64,000 nt of DNA from Magnetospira sp. QH-2 (GTDB taxonomy: Bacteria; Pseudomonadota; Alphaproteobacteria; Rhodospirillales; Magnetospiraceae): the NCBI RefSeq assembly GCF_000968135.1, contig NZ_FO538765.1, positions 1,379,819 to 1,443,818 on the forward strand, given 5' to 3'. This document shows, piece after piece, positions 33,085 to 43,190 of the stretch. Under the pieces are notes generated by a model. The model ran no database searches. It was given only the letters and a program-made list of their open reading frames with translations, and was not told the origin of the DNA. Both the position numbers and the translations under genes were made by a program. How positions within the stretch are numbered: position 1 is the stretch's first letter; every line of letters starts with the position of its first letter.

Positions 33085-33693
33085 ATGGCCAAAGACAATG
33101 CCTCCACCGGTTTGGAATTGGCGGCGGCCAAGGACCACCTGCGCGCCAAAGCACGGGATCGGCGTCGGGGTCTGGCGGCGGCGGATCCCCTGGCGAAAAA
33201 GAAGATTGCGCGCATCACCCTTGACCTGGAACCCGACCGAATTCTGGCCGGCTATTGGGCCATTGGCGACGAACTGGATCCCAGCGGTGTTCTAATCCAC
33301 CATATGTCCTTGGGGCACAGGACGGCCTTGCCGGCGGTCGTCGATCGGGACGCGCCCTTGGTGTTTCGGGAATGGATGCCGGGGACTCCGTTGGTGGGCG
33401 GCTTGTTCGGAACCCGCGAGCCCGATCACCAATCCGCGGTGATGCGTCCGACCGTATTGCTGGTGCCTCTTCTGGCTTTCGATAGGCGCGGTTATCGCCT
33501 TGGTTGGGGCGGCGGCTATTACGACCGCACCATCGAGATGCTGAAACAGGACGGGGACGTAAAGACCATCGGGATCGCCTATGCGGGGCAAGAGGTGGCC
33601 CAGGTTCCCCACGATGACCGGGATCAGCCTTTGGACTGGATCTTGACCCAAGAGGGGCTTATCCAGGGCACGACCGAAACGGGGGACTCATGA
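33085..33693 (+). CDS. fau: 5-formyltetrahydrofolate cyclo-ligase
   Basis: A 202-residue enzyme converting 5-formyl-THF to methenyl-THF with ATP. It shows KDHLRAKARDRRRGL at the N-terminus, LPAVVDRDAPLVFREW, and the signature LLVPLLAFDRRGYRLGWGGGYYDRTIE. The position just after the 6S RNA is typical, and the two are often co-transcribed. Its stop overlaps the ymdB start (ATGA). Confidence 0.95.
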   Translation: MAKDNASTGLELAAAKDHLRAKARDRRRGLAAADPLAKKKIARITLDLEPDRILAGYWAIGDELDPSGVLIHHMSLGHRTALPAVVDRDAPLVFREWMPGTPLVGGLFGTREPDHQSAVMRPTVLLVPLLAFDRRGYRLGWGGGYYDRTIEMLKQDGDVKTIGIAYAGQEVAQVPHDDRDQPLDWILTQEGLIQGTTETGDS

Positions 33694-34508
33694 GGCTATT
33701 GTATTGCGGAGATGTAGTGGGCAAGGCCGGACGGCGGGCGGTTGAAACCCATCTGCCGCCGTTGCGCGAGCGCCTGAAACTGGATTGTATCGTGGTCAAT
33801 GGCGAGAATGCCGCCCACGGATTTGGCATTACCAAGGGAATCTGCGAGTCGTTCTTCGACTTGGGGGTCGATGTGATTGTCACCGGCAATCATGTCTGGG
33901 ATCAGCGCGAGACCATCGGATATATCGGCAGCGAGTCGCGTCTTTTACGTCCTTTGAACGTCCAAGCGGGAACTCCGGGCATGGGCGCCATTCAGATCAC
34001 CACAGGCAGTGGTCGCAAGGTGTTGGTGATTCAGGTCATGGGGCGGCTGTTTATGAGCCCGGTCGATGACCCCTTTGCCGCTGTGGAGCGCGAGTTGACC
34101 AAATACCGGCTGGGCGCCAGCGTCGATGCGATCATTGTCGATGTCCATGCCGAGGCCACCAGCGAGAAAATGGGCATGGGCCAGCATCTGGACGGCCGGG
34201 TATCCTTGGTGGTTGGCAGTCATACCCATGTTCCATCCGCCGATGCCCAGGTGTTGCCAAAGGGCACGGCCTATCAGACCGATGCGGGCATGTGTGGCGA
34301 CTACGATTCCGTGATCGGCATGGTCAAGGAAGGGGCCATCGCCCGGTTCCTCAAGCATACCCCCAGTGGACGCCTGGAACCGGCGGGAGGAGAGGCAACC
34401 CTTTGCGCCATTTTTGCTGAAACCGACGACCGCACGGGTTTAGCCACGCGGGTCGAGCCGGTCCGCGTAGGGGGGCGGCTGATGCAATGGGTGCCGACTC
34501 TCGATTAG
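33690..34508 (+). CDS. ymdB: YmdB-family metallophosphoesterase
   Basis: The 272-residue dinuclear-metal phosphoesterase shows the full set of family motifs: CGDVVGKAGRRAVE, VVNGENAAHGFG, VTGNHVWDQRE, VDVHAEATSEKMG and VGSHTHVPSADAQVL. Bacterial homologues hydrolyse 2',3'-cyclic nucleotides and affect biofilm state. Translationally coupled to fau by a 4-base overlap. MITE copy 2 starts 7 bases after its stop. Confidence 0.94.
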   Translation: MRLLYCGDVVGKAGRRAVETHLPPLRERLKLDCIVVNGENAAHGFGITKGICESFFDLGVDVIVTGNHVWDQRETIGYIGSESRLLRPLNVQAGTPGMGAIQITTGSGRKVLVIQVMGRLFMSPVDDPFAAVERELTKYRLGASVDAIIVDVHAEATSEKMGMGQHLDGRVSLVVGSHTHVPSADAQVLPKGTAYQTDAGMCGDYDSVIGMVKEGAIARFLKHTPSGRLEPAGGEATLCAIFAETDDRTGLATRVEPVRVGGRLMQWVPTLD

Positions 34509-34584
34509 CGCGCCTAACAGGCTGCTTCTGTAATCGAGTCATTTGAGTCAAGCTGATTTCCAAGCCGTCGGTTTGAACCTGGGT

Positions 34585-34715
34585 TATGTGGCGCCCTTTG
34601 CTTCTGTCCGCGGTCGACGTCGTCGCCGCATGATGGGGATCAAGGGGGATCGGGTGCAGCAATCTGAAAAGCGTGGTCTTACGCCACTGCAGCCTGCGCG
34701 CTGTCATCCGAGCCC
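34585..34715 (-). ncRNA. Predicted bridge (seek) RNA of IS110-type copy 2
   Basis: Same RNA as in copy 1 on the minus strand. Target arms at 34689-34696 and 34664-34671; donor arms at 34632-34638 and 34601-34607. The single non-coding difference between copies, at 34584, falls outside the guide arms. Confidence 0.68.
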
Positions 34716-34770
34716 CGCGCGTCGCCACGCGTCCTGGCCGCCCTTCAGGCGATCTCGGTTTTCGTTGTGT

Positions 34771-35802
34771 TTAGATGGCGGTCTCCTCCTTGCGGTACTG
34801 GAAGTCCGTGCCGTCGATCCACATGCGATGCATGATTACGGCGAGACGCCGGGCAACGGCTACCTTGGCGCGTTTCATCCCGCGCCTTTTGGCGACCGCG
34901 AGCCCCCAGTGTTTGAGCCAGGACCAACGGCGGGTTCGAGTGAGAAGTGCATTGGCGGCCTCGAACAAAAGCCAACGAACCATGGCATCTCCGCACTTGC
35001 TGATGGGGCCGCTTCGGTCCTGCTCTCCCGAGGCGTATCTGCGTGGGACAAGCCCGAAGTGGGCGCCGACCATGACCGACTTTTGAAACCGTTCCGGCAC
35101 GTCGAGTCCTGTCCTGAAAGCGAGGGCGGTAACTGGGCCGACGCCGGGAACGGTCATCAGGCGCCGGCAAACGCTATCATCGCGCGCAGCGGCATGAACC
35201 TGCCGGTCGAGCTTGTCGAGTTGTTCGAGCAAGGCTTGGCGCGCAAGCAAGAGCGGCTCGGCGGCTGCGCTGAGGTGCGGGTTATCAGCCGTCAATTCCC
35301 GAACCCGCGCCGCGAAAAGGCGTCCGCGCGCCATACCGACCTTGAGGCCGAAAGCTTTCAATGTTCCTCGTACCGTATTGGACAACTGACGGACCTGATG
35401 AACCAGGGTCTCCCGATGGGTCAGCACCATCCGGAGCTCCTGACTGCGCGCGGTCTTGACGTGGGTCGCGCGGTACAAACCGGTCCGCATCGCCTGGCTG
35501 ATCAAGCGGGCGTCGCGACGGTCCGTCTTGACTGGGCTGGCGCTGGCAAAGGCCTTCATTTGCCGGGTCTCGATACAAATCACAGGGAGGCCCCGACTGG
35601 ACAGTCCTGCGTACAGCCAAGGCGCCAGAGGGCCAGCTTCCAACCCAATTCGCGCAAAGCCACGCCCGCTTTCCTCGAGCCAAGTGGCGACCGCCTCGGG
35701 TGTGCTTGACACCTTGCCTTCGCGAATGACGGTTCCCTTTGCATCAATCTCACAGATCGAAATGCTTGCCATCGATACGTCCATTCCAACAAAATACTCC
35801 AT
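34771..35802 (-). CDS. IS110-family DEDD recombinase, copy 2
   Basis: A 343-residue protein identical to that of copy 1; the one base difference in the gene (34861) is synonymous. Motifs as in copy 1: Asp in FVGMDVS, KTDRRDARL, and the Ser of GPISKCGD. Start at 35802 behind GAGGAG. A long antisense frame over this gene is a GC-skew shadow. Confidence 0.95.
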   Translation of the reverse strand: MEYFVGMDVSMASISICEIDAKGTVIREGKVSSTPEAVATWLEESGRGFARIGLEAGPLAPWLYAGLSSRGLPVICIETRQMKAFASASPVKTDRRDARLISQAMRTGLYRATHVKTARSQELRMVLTHRETLVHQVRQLSNTVRGTLKAFGLKVGMARGRLFAARVRELTADNPHLSAAAEPLLLARQALLEQLDKLDRQVHAAARDDSVCRRLMTVPGVGPVTALAFRTGLDVPERFQKSVMVGAHFGLVPRRYASGEQDRSGPISKCGDAMVRWLLFEAANALLTRTRRWSWLKHWGLAVAKRRGMKRAKVAVARRLAVIMHRMWIDGTDFQYRKEETAI

Positions 35803-36066
35803 AGCTGGTCTCCTCTGTTCCATGTCCAGGAATTGACCCGGATACTTGATCAAGACCGAGTGTGGAGACCAGCTGACTGTTTAGGCAATCCCTGACTGCT
35901 CGATTACCGCCATCTGAAAAAGCGTTGTCCTACGGCCCGCCTCGCCCTTTGACAAGCTCAGGGTGAGGCTAACATGTTGAAAATTCAAAGGCCCTCATGC
36001 TGAGCTTGTCGAAGCATGTGTCGCCACACGCTCGAAATCGGTTTTTTTCAGCAGCCTGCTAAGCCT

Positions 36067-37944
36067 TTAGGCCTTGCCCAGCGCTTCCAGAACAAAATGG
36101 GTCAGGGGGTCTTGCGTGGCCAGGCTGGCAACGCGTGATTCCAGCAGCGTGCGAGGGACGGCAAAGGCCTCCACGTCCGTCAGGGCTTGCAAGGTATCCC
36201 GATAGGACCGGCGTCCGGTGAGGATCTCGGCACCCACCAGGTTTTCCGGATTAACCGTTTCCACATAGCGATCCTTGGGATCCTTGCCATGGACGCGGAC
36301 CGCCAGGCCGTTGGTGATGAAGTAGGCCACATCACCCGATGAACCTTCGTCATAAATGGTCTGGCCCTGTTCAAAGGTGAAATACTCCAGTCCGTGATCT
36401 TGCAAGACCTCGGGGAGCACTTCCTTTTCGTCCGGCGGTGGCAGATCGTCCTTTAGGGTTTTGCCCGTGGCTTCGGCCAGAACCTGTTCCGGGTCTTTTT
36501 GTTCCGCAGCCTTTTGAACCACCAGGTTGCGCAGGGTATTGGCGGCGAGCTGACAGAGGTCTTCGTCCAGATCCACGCGGGCGGCTCGATCGGCCAGTTC
36601 CTCGATGGCGGCTTTGAGCGGCGGATTGAGCTTGGCGCCCGGGAGGGCCATGGCGAGCGACCCCATACCTTTCAGAGTCTTGGCCAAGCATTGTTCGATG
36701 ACCGGTTGGGCTTTTTCCCGCAACCCCGTGGACGCGACGGAGAGCAAAAATCCTACCTTGGAAAGGGGGATGGGGATGGTATCGGTGATTCGCTGCACCG
36801 CGCCGCCGGGGGTGCCTTGTCCCGAGGACTGGAACACTAACCGGCCCCGTTGCACCATGGCCTCGGCCATGCCCGATCCGCCTCGCAGGCCCAGCGGCAC
36901 GATCAGACCCCGCAGCAGGGTGATGAATGCATCATCCTGGCGATCCTCGTCCCGGGTCAGCCGCTTGATGCCGCCCAGTTCCCGGCGCATGCGTTCCAAA
37001 AGAACCTGGCGGCTGGCGGTTAGCCGATATTTGCCCAACGCGGTGTTGAGGCGTCCCACGTACTCAGGAGAGACCTTCGGCACTTCGTATTTGCCCCTGG
37101 ATAAATCGCTCAAGGTGCGCAGGGCGGAGGCAAGGTCTTCTTGGTGGCCGAGGATTTCCTTGGTGGCCTCGGCGCCATCCAGGATCTCGGCCAAAATTTC
37201 GTCGATGAAGGGGATGGCGGCCTTTTCAACATTGGGTCCGAGGAAGTCCAACATGACTTCGGCCTTGCCGCTCCAGCCCGCGGCCTGACCCAGGGAATGG
37301 GCGAGGGCGGTGCGAATGATGAAGTCGCGCTGACCGGTTTCCTTGCCGCCCTTGGCGGCCACGGCGGCAAAGCCCTTCTCGTTGAGCAGGGCTCCCAGCT
37401 TTTCCACTTCCGTTGGCTTCATCAGCCGCTCGCGCATTTCCTGAAGCCTGCGATCGAGGAAATCGCGGCATTCCATTTGCGGCTTGTCGGCGGCGCTGGC
37501 ATGCAGGGTAGAGACCCGCGACAGGGCCTGATTGACCAGGGTATCGTTCATCCGGATCAAAGTTTTGGCATGGCGCTCGATATGCAGGATCTCGACCATG
37601 GAAAGCACTTCGCGGTCCAGGTACCGGCGGAGCAGTTGGCCCATGGTGCGTCTTGCCGGGAAGCGGTAGAAGTCTTCCAGGTCCTTACACAGGGGTGCTG
37701 TTTCGATGGCCGAAACGGTAATCGGTTTTTCGCCGCGCCCCTCACATTTTTGCTGCCAGAGTTCTTTTTCGAAGCCCTTACCGCTTTCCTCAATGACCTT
37801 GACAGCGTCGTAATTGCGGCTGCCCAGGGCTTCCTCGGCCGCATTCATGGCCTGGCGCTCGGTTTTATAGACGTTGTTAGCCGTCCACCGCCCTTCGTTC
37901 TGGGTGTAGACGATGTAGCTATATTTCTTGCGACCTAAAACCAC
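36067..37944 (-). CDS. Large soluble protein with C-terminal cyclic-nucleotide-binding domain
   Basis: A 625-residue protein from a GTG start (AAGGA upstream). The first 500 residues are mostly helical, with no motif I can name. The last about 110 (YFTFEQGQTIYDEGSSGDVAYFITNGLAVRV..., VGAEILTGRRSYRDTLQALTDVEAFAVPR) form a CRP-type cyclic-nucleotide-binding fold. The phosphate-binding cassette is atypical: GAEILTGRRSYRDT replaces the usual GE-L..RAA, so nucleotide binding is doubtful. No DNA-binding domain follows. It lies 27 bases downstream of the chemoreceptor and probably shares its mRNA. Confidence 0.72.
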   Translation of the reverse strand: MVLGRKKYSYIVYTQNEGRWTANNVYKTERQAMNAAEEALGSRNYDAVKVIEESGKGFEKELWQQKCEGRGEKPITVSAIETAPLCKDLEDFYRFPARRTMGQLLRRYLDREVLSMVEILHIERHAKTLIRMNDTLVNQALSRVSTLHASAADKPQMECRDFLDRRLQEMRERLMKPTEVEKLGALLNEKGFAAVAAKGGKETGQRDFIIRTALAHSLGQAAGWSGKAEVMLDFLGPNVEKAAIPFIDEILAEILDGAEATKEILGHQEDLASALRTLSDLSRGKYEVPKVSPEYVGRLNTALGKYRLTASRQVLLERMRRELGGIKRLTRDEDRQDDAFITLLRGLIVPLGLRGGSGMAEAMVQRGRLVFQSSGQGTPGGAVQRITDTIPIPLSKVGFLLSVASTGLREKAQPVIEQCLAKTLKGMGSLAMALPGAKLNPPLKAAIEELADRAARVDLDEDLCQLAANTLRNLVVQKAAEQKDPEQVLAEATGKTLKDDLPPPDEKEVLPEVLQDHGLEYFTFEQGQTIYDEGSSGDVAYFITNGLAVRVHGKDPKDRYVETVNPENLVGAEILTGRRSYRDTLQALTDVEAFAVPRTLLESRVASLATQDPLTHFVLEALGKA

Positions 37945-37971
37945 GGTTCCTTGATCCCCTTTGCCGTGTAT

Positions 37972-40032
37972 TTAGCCCGACCTGACTTGTGCCAGGAAGT
38001 TGGAAACTTCGTGTCGGAGCTTCTCGGCCTGCTGCGACAATTGTGCGGCGCCTTCCGAAACATCGGCGGCGGCCCTGCCGGTGTCTTCGACAATATGCCG
38101 TACATCGCCAATGTTGGTCGAGACTTCTGTGGTTCGGTCCGACGCCTCGTCCACATTTCGGGCGATTTCCTGGGTTGCCACGCCTTGTTGTTCGACCGCG
38201 GCGGCAATATTGGTCGAAATCTCGGCAATATCCGCGATGACACGGGCAATGGTTTCGATGGCTTCCACCGATTCGCGGGTCGAGGCCTGGATGGCGCCGA
38301 CCTGTTCGGCGATATCCTCGGTGGCGTGAGCGGTTTGATTGGCCAGGTTCTTTACCTCCGAGGCGACCACGGCAAAGCCTTTGCCCGCGACTCCGGCCCG
38401 CGCGGCTTCGATGGTCGCGTTCAAGGCCAACAGATTGGTCTGTTCGGCGATGTCGGTGATCAGGCCAACCACTTCATCAATGCTCTGAGCCGATTGGGCC
38501 AGGCCATGAATCTTGTCGGTGGTAAGCCGGGCTTCCTCCACGGCACTATTGGCGATGGCCGCCGATTGGGCAACCTGACTGGAAATCTCCGTGATGGCCC
38601 CGGTCAGCTGATCGGCGGCGGCGGCCACGGTCTCGACGTTGCTGTCGGCGTCCTGGGCTGCGATGGTGGCCTGTTCCGTTTGTTGCAAGGCTGTCTCCGC
38701 CGCCTGGCGCATGGAGAGCGCCGAGTCGCGCATGTCTTGGGATGCCGCGGCGACCACTTCCACCACGCTACCGACGCTGGCTTCGAAGTCGTCGGCCACT
38801 TCCTTCATCATCTCGCGCTGTTCGGCCTCGGCGGCGGCCCGGGTGGTGGCCTGTTCTTCTTCCATATCCCGCACGCGCTGGGCATTTTGCTTGAATACCT
38901 CCACGGCCCCGGCCATGGCGCCGATTTCATCGGAACGACCGGAACCGGGAATAAGGATATGCAGTTTGCCTTCCGCCAGCCGCCCCATTGCAGCGGTCAT
39001 GCCGCGCAGGGGCGTGGTCAGCTCCCGACGTAGCATCAATATAATCAAAGAGAGCACGCTCAATGTGGCAACCAGATTGACCACCGACTGAACGGTCGTG
39101 GACTGGTTTTGGGTGTCATCCACATGGGCCAACTTCGCTTCGATGACCTCGGTATAGCCCTTTGACGCCTGATGGGCCGCGGCTTCTTGTTGCCGGGTAT
39201 CGGCAATGAGTGCGGCTTCTTCCTTTTCCTGTTCCAGCTTCAAAGCCTCCAGGAAGACCCGGCTTTCATCAATCAGGCGAATTAATTCTGAACGGGATAT
39301 GGCAACTTCCAACACGCCGCGCGGTTCTTTTCCGTCACCGTGACAGGCGTGGCATTCCTCTTCGTTGGGCAGCAGGAAATAGGAATAGAGAACGTCATGA
39401 CTCTGTCCCTGCTCATCCGTGACCTTTCCTTCTGCCACCACGTTGTTGCTGGCAGTGTGGAACGCGTTGGTCAGCGAAACCCTTCGTTGCCCCGGAATGC
39501 GCTCCGGGCGTTCCGTGGATCGCCGGTCGAATCCGTCCGATCCGGTGTAGATGTTGACAGCGTCGATGGTCTGATTGTCGCTGAAGGCTCGAATTCCGTC
39601 CGGGCGCCATAGATTGATGGCAAGGATTTCGCGATTGCTGACCAGGACCTCCATGATTTCCTCGGCCTCGGAGGCTTCTCCGGTCATCATGGCCGACCGG
39701 ATCATGGTGGCGGTCGAAGAAGCGATCCCCGCATGCTTGCCCGCGACAAAATGCTGTTCGCCATAGGTATCCAGCTGAACCGAGGCGGCGGCGGCCTGGT
39801 GAGTGGCGTCCAGGCGTTCCTTTTGTGCGGTGATGCTGCGTTCCACCAAGGTCTCTATGGCGCGATCCTTGGTGGCGATGATCTCTTTGACTTCCTTGCC
39901 CAGATCAGCGGTGTCTTGCCGTACTTCACCGGAGAGGGCATAGACCAGCGCCACGTTGACCAAGGCAATAATCGCAACGAGGCCCACCACGGCGGTGGTG
40001 ATCTTGGTGGTCAGAGATTTGATCTGAATCAT
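37972..40032 (-). CDS. Methyl-accepting chemotaxis protein with c-type haem motif in its sensor
   Basis: A 686-residue chemoreceptor. TM1 is about 10-33, a periplasmic sensor spans about 34-305, and TM2 is about 308-332, followed by HAMP ([22 protein letters not shown]) and the signalling domain. The hairpin tip is [27 protein letters not shown]. In the sensor, [10 protein letters not shown] (residues about 225-234) is a CxxCH haem-c attachment site. The context [21 protein letters not shown] is seen in haem-containing sensor domains. The receptor may sense redox state, oxygen or NO. The ORF has no ribosome binding site of note. It is divergent from yebC. Confidence 0.9.
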   Translation of the reverse strand: MIQIKSLTTKITTAVVGLVAIIALVNVALVYALSGEVRQDTADLGKEVKEIIATKDRAIETLVERSITAQKERLDATHQAAAASVQLDTYGEQHFVAGKHAGIASSTATMIRSAMMTGEASEAEEIMEVLVSNREILAINLWRPDGIRAFSDNQTIDAVNIYTGSDGFDRRSTERPERIPGQRRVSLTNAFHTASNNVVAEGKVTDEQGQSHDVLYSYFLLPNEEECHACHGDGKEPRGVLEVAISRSELIRLIDESRVFLEALKLEQEKEEAALIADTRQQEAAAHQASKGYTEVIEAKLAHVDDTQNQSTTVQSVVNLVATLSVLSLIILMLRRELTTPLRGMTAAMGRLAEGKLHILIPGSGRSDEIGAMAGAVEVFKQNAQRVRDMEEEQATTRAAAEAEQREMMKEVADDFEASVGSVVEVVAAASQDMRDSALSMRQAAETALQQTEQATIAAQDADSNVETVAAAADQLTGAITEISSQVAQSAAIANSAVEEARLTTDKIHGLAQSAQSIDEVVGLITDIAEQTNLLALNATIEAARAGVAGKGFAVVASEVKNLANQTAHATEDIAEQVGAIQASTRESVEAIETIARVIADIAEISTNIAAAVEQQGVATQEIARNVDEASDRTTEVSTNIGDVRHIVEDTGRAAADVSEGAAQLSQQAEKLRHEVSNFLAQVRSG

Positions 40033-40236
40033 GCGGCTGCCGGTCGCTTTGGGGAATCAGGGACTTATGTTTGAAATAATGGACAAAAACCGGCCATCTG
40101 TCCATCCGGACCGACAATCCAGTGCGTTTGTTGTGCAATGGGTCTCTTTCCTGCCATATTGCGTTGTGAGCCGAACGGCGCTAACCCTGCGTCACCAATC
40201 CGCAGTCATTCCAAGTTTAAGAGGACCCAGCGACCC

Positions 40237-40989
40237 ATGGCCGGCCATTCCAAATTCAAGAACATCATGTACCGCAAAGGCGCTCAGGATAAAAAGCGCG
40301 CCCGCGAATTCGCCAAATTGTCGCGCGAGATCATGGTCGCTGCGAAGCTCGGTACGCCGGATCCGGACATGAACCCGCGCCTGCGCACGGCCATTGCCGC
40401 CGCGCGCTCCCAGTCCATGCCTAAAGATAACATCGAACGGGCCGTCAAAAAGGGTTCGGGGGATATGGATGGCGCCGATTACGTTGAGATGCGCTACGAA
40501 GGCTACGGCCCGGCTGGCGTTGCCGTGATCGTCGAGGCGCTGACCGACAACAAGAATCGCACCGCGTCGGACGTGCGGGCCATTTTCAACAAGCAAGGCG
40601 GGTCCTTGGGCGAAACCGGCAGCGTGTCGTTTAATTTCGAGCGTCGCGGGCTGATCACTTATGCTCTTGAAAAAGCCGACCACGAGGAGCTGTTCGAGGT
40701 GGCCTTGGAGGCCGGGGCATCGGATGTGGAAAGCAGTGAGGAATTGCACGAGGTTTCCTGCGAGCCTGACGAGCTTCATGTGGTGCTCGACGCCATGATG
40801 GCCAAGTTCGGCGATCCGTCCGGCTCCGGCCTGGACTGGAAGCCGCTGAACACCACCGAACTGGATGAGGACAAGGCGCGCAGCCTGCTCAAGCTGGTGG
40901 ATTCCCTGGAGGACAATGACGACGTGCAGAACGTCTTCACCAACATGGACGTGCCAGACGAGATCATGGAGAAATTGAGCGCCGAATAG
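40237..40989 (+). CDS. yebC: YebC/PmpR-family (TACO1-like) protein
   Basis: The 250-residue protein begins MAGHSKFKNIMYRKGAQDKKRAREF, the invariant family start, so 40237 is chosen over an upstream ATG at 40138. The central MRYEGYGPAGVAVIVEALTDNKNRTASDVR is also diagnostic. Members act as DNA-binding regulators or as translation factors for polyproline. It heads the yebC-ruvCAB group. Confidence 0.96.
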   Translation: MAGHSKFKNIMYRKGAQDKKRAREFAKLSREIMVAAKLGTPDPDMNPRLRTAIAAARSQSMPKDNIERAVKKGSGDMDGADYVEMRYEGYGPAGVAVIVEALTDNKNRTASDVRAIFNKQGGSLGETGSVSFNFERRGLITYALEKADHEELFEVALEAGASDVESSEELHEVSCEPDELHVVLDAMMAKFGDPSGSGLDWKPLNTTELDEDKARSLLKLVDSLEDNDDVQNVFTNMDVPDEIMEKLSAE

Positions 40990-41004
40990 CGGAAGGGCGG
41001 GGTG

Positions 41005-41505
41005 ATGCGGATACTCGGCCTGGATCCGGGACTGCGGCATACGGGCTGGGGGGTGGTCGACAAGACCGGCCACCGGCTTACTTTCGTCGCCGCCGGGTCG
41101 GTGGATACGGATGCCGCGCGCTCCCTGGCCGAGCGATTGGTACAACTGCACGATGGCATTGAGCGGGTGATCGCCGATTTCGGTCCCGACGAGGCGGCAG
41201 TGGAGGAAACCTTCGTCAATCGCAACCCGACCTCGACCTTGAAATTGGGGCAGGCCCGGGGGATCGCCTTGCTGGTTCCGGCCCAGGCCGGGCTGCCGGT
41301 CGCCGAATACACCCCCAATCAGGTCAAGAAGACAGTGGTCGGCAGTGGCCACGCGGCCAAGGAGCAGATTCAGATGATGGTACGGACCCTGTTGCCCGGC
41401 GCTCGGATCCCGGGGGCCGATGCGGCCGATGCCCTGGCGGTGGCCATCTGCCATGCTCACCAAAGGCCGGTGGCTTCGGTCTTGGCGGCGGGAGGCAGGC
41501 GATGA
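41005..41505 (+). CDS. ruvC: Holliday junction endodeoxyribonuclease RuvC
   Basis: A 166-residue resolvase of the RuvABC complex. It has the acidic residues of the RNase H-like site: Asp in [14 protein letters not shown], Glu in [10 protein letters not shown] and Asp in [17 protein letters not shown] 41005 and GTG 41002 are adjacent possible starts. Its stop overlaps ruvA (ATGA). Confidence 0.96.
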   Translation: MRILGLDPGLRHTGWGVVDKTGHRLTFVAAGSVDTDAARSLAERLVQLHDGIERVIADFGPDEAAVEETFVNRNPTSTLKLGQARGIALLVPAQAGLPVAEYTPNQVKKTVVGSGHAAKEQIQMMVRTLLPGARIPGADAADALAVAICHAHQRPVASVLAAGGRR

Positions 41506-42137
41506 TCGCCAAGCTCAAAGGTCTGTTGGATTCCACCGGTGACGACTGGGCGATCATCGACGTCAACGGGGTGGGCTACATCCTGTTCTGTTCGGCGCGG
41601 ACCCTGGCCCGGCTGCCCGCCGCCGGGGGCGAGGTCAGCCTGTACGTGGAGACCCATGTGCGCGAGGACCATATCCACCTCTACGGATTCTCCAGCGCCG
41701 GGGAGCGGGAATGGTTCCGCTTGCTGCTCACCGTTCAGGGGGTGGGGACCAAGGTCGCCTTGGCCATTCTCGGTATTCTCGATGCCGACCAACTGCCGCA
41801 GGTCATTGCGGCGCAGGACAAGGCGGCGCTGACCCGGGCGCCCGGGGTGGGGCCGAAGGTGGCCTCGCGCCTGCTGTCGGAACTCAAGGACAAGGCCGGG
41901 GCCCTGGCTTTGGGCGCGGGCGCATCGCTTTCCGGTGCCAAGACCTCGGTGTCGCCGCCGGTCGGCAACCTTTCCGCCACGCATGAGGCGGCCTCGGCCT
42001 TGGTCAATTTGGGCTATGGTCGCACCGAGGCCCTGGGCGCCATCTCGCGAGCCGCGGCGGAACTGGGCGACAACGCCGACGTGGCGGGGCTGATTCGGGG
42101 CGGATTGGCCGCTCTGGCCAAGGACGGGGGCGCCTAA
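41502..42137 (+). CDS. ruvA: Holliday junction DNA helicase subunit RuvA
   Basis: A 211-residue junction-binding tetramer subunit. An OB-fold N-terminus ([26 protein letters not shown]) is followed by two helix-hairpin-helix motifs ([37 protein letters not shown]). A C-terminal domain III (about 160-211) that contacts RuvB completes it. Four-base overlap with ruvC and a 3-base gap to ruvB. Confidence 0.97.
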   Translation: MIAKLKGLLDSTGDDWAIIDVNGVGYILFCSARTLARLPAAGGEVSLYVETHVREDHIHLYGFSSAGEREWFRLLLTVQGVGTKVALAILGILDADQLPQVIAAQDKAALTRAPGVGPKVASRLLSELKDKAGALALGAGASLSGAKTSVSPPVGNLSATHEAASALVNLGYGRTEALGAISRAAAELGDNADVAGLIRGGLAALAKDGGA

Positions 42138-42140
42138 CCG

Positions 42141-43190
42141 ATGATGAGCGATGACCGTTTCGTGACCCCCAGGCCGACCGAAGAAGACCATGGCGAGGCC
42201 ACCTTGCGGCCTCAGACCCTGGACGATTTCACCGGCCAGAAACAGGCCTGCGAAAACCTGCGGGTCTTTGTTGAGGCGGCGCGGTCGCGGGGCGAGCCGT
42301 TGGATCATGTTTTGCTATACGGTCCGCCCGGACTGGGCAAGACGACCCTGGCGCAGATCGTCGCCCGCGAGATGGGGGTGGGCTTCCGCGCCACGTCGGG
42401 ACCGGTGATTGCCAAGCCCGGCGACCTGGCGGCGATCCTGACCAATCTGGAACCCAACGACGTTCTTTTTATCGACGAGATCCATCGCCTCAGTCCGGTG
42501 GTCGAAGAGATCCTCTATCCGGCCATGGAAGACTTTCAGCTTGATCTGATCATCGGCGAAGGCCCGGCCGCGCGCTCCATTCGTATCGATTTACAGCCTT
42601 TCACATTGGTTGGTGCAACAACTCGTTCCGGATTGATCACGAACCCGTTGCGGGACCGATTCGGTATCCCGCTGCGTTTGCAGTTTTATACCCCGGAAGA
42701 GCTGCGGGGCATTGTATCCCGGGGGGCCGGGGTGTTGGGCATGGACCTGACCGACGACGGGGCCGAGGAGATCGCCCGCCGGTCGCGGGGCACCCCGCGT
42801 ATCGCCGGTCGATTGTTGCGCCGGGTGCGCGACTTCGCCACCGTGGCCGGTCGCTCGCCGGTGGATCGGGTGGCCGCCGATGGCGCCCTGAAGCGCCTGG
42901 ATGTGGACGAGCGCGGCCTGGACGCCATGGACCGACGCTATCTGCGCTGCATCACCGACAATTACGGCGGCGGGCCGGTGGGGGTCGAGACCCTGGCGGC
43001 CGCCCTGTCGGAACAGCGTGATACCCTGGAAGAAGTCATCGAGCCCTATCTGATTCAACAAGGATTGCTGATGCGCACGCCGCGTGGCCGGGCCCTATCG
43101 GAATCCGCCTATCGTCACCTGGGGCTTTCCGTGCCCACCGGGCTGACCCAAATGGAAATGCTCATGGAGGCGGAAGACGAGGATGATTGA
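42141..43190 (+). CDS. ruvB: Holliday junction branch migration ATPase RuvB
   Basis: A 349-residue AAA+ motor. Walker A is [10 protein letters not shown], Walker B is LFIDEIHRL, sensor is [18 protein letters not shown]. The C-terminal winged helix ends [19 protein letters not shown]. The start may be either of two adjacent Met codons. Overlaps the ybgC start by 8 bases. Confidence 0.98.
   Translation: MMSDDRFVTPRPTEEDHGEATLRPQTLDDFTGQKQACENLRVFVEAARSRGEPLDHVLLYGPPGLGKTTLAQIVAREMGVGFRATSGPVIAKPGDLAAILTNLEPNDVLFIDEIHRLSPVVEEILYPAMEDFQLDLIIGEGPAARSIRIDLQPFTLVGATTRSGLITNPLRDRFGIPLRLQFYTPEELRGIVSRGAGVLGMDLTDDGAEEIARRSRGTPRIAGRLLRRVRDFATVAGRSPVDRVAADGALKRLDVDERGLDAMDRRYLRCITDNYGGGPVGVETLAAALSEQRDTLEEVIEPYLIQQGLLMRTPRGRALSESAYRHLGLSVPTGLTQMEMLMEAEDEDD

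Larger units (their letters stand above)
34527..35913 (-). mobile_element. IS110-family (IS1111-like) insertion sequence, copy 2
   Basis: The element is 1387 bp, the inverted twin of the element at 26.9 kb with two substitutions (here at 34861 and 34584). It is flanked by CT on both sides (34525-34526, 35914-35915). It sits in the left terminal repeat of its host MITE, whereas copy 1 sits in the right one. Relative to the terminal repeat, both are in the same orientation and at the same base. Confidence 0.93.
34515..36061 (+). repeat. MITE/REP-like repeat, copy 2, interrupted by IS110-type element
   Basis: The left terminal repeat TAACAGGCTG-CT (34515-34526) is cut off from the rest, which resumes at CTGAAAAAGCG (35914). 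The body includes TTTGACAAGCTCAGGGTGAGG and CCTCATGCTGAGCTTGTCGAAGC. The right terminal repeat ends near 36061. It separates convergent ymdB and the cyclic-nucleotide-binding-domain gene. Confidence 0.87.

Noticed and set aside
34543-35709. A 388-codon open frame antisense to the IS110-type recombinase (also present opposite copy 1 at 27111-28277)
   Set aside because: It is the complement of the conserved recombinase gene, has no family motifs, and arises from GC-rich codon bias.
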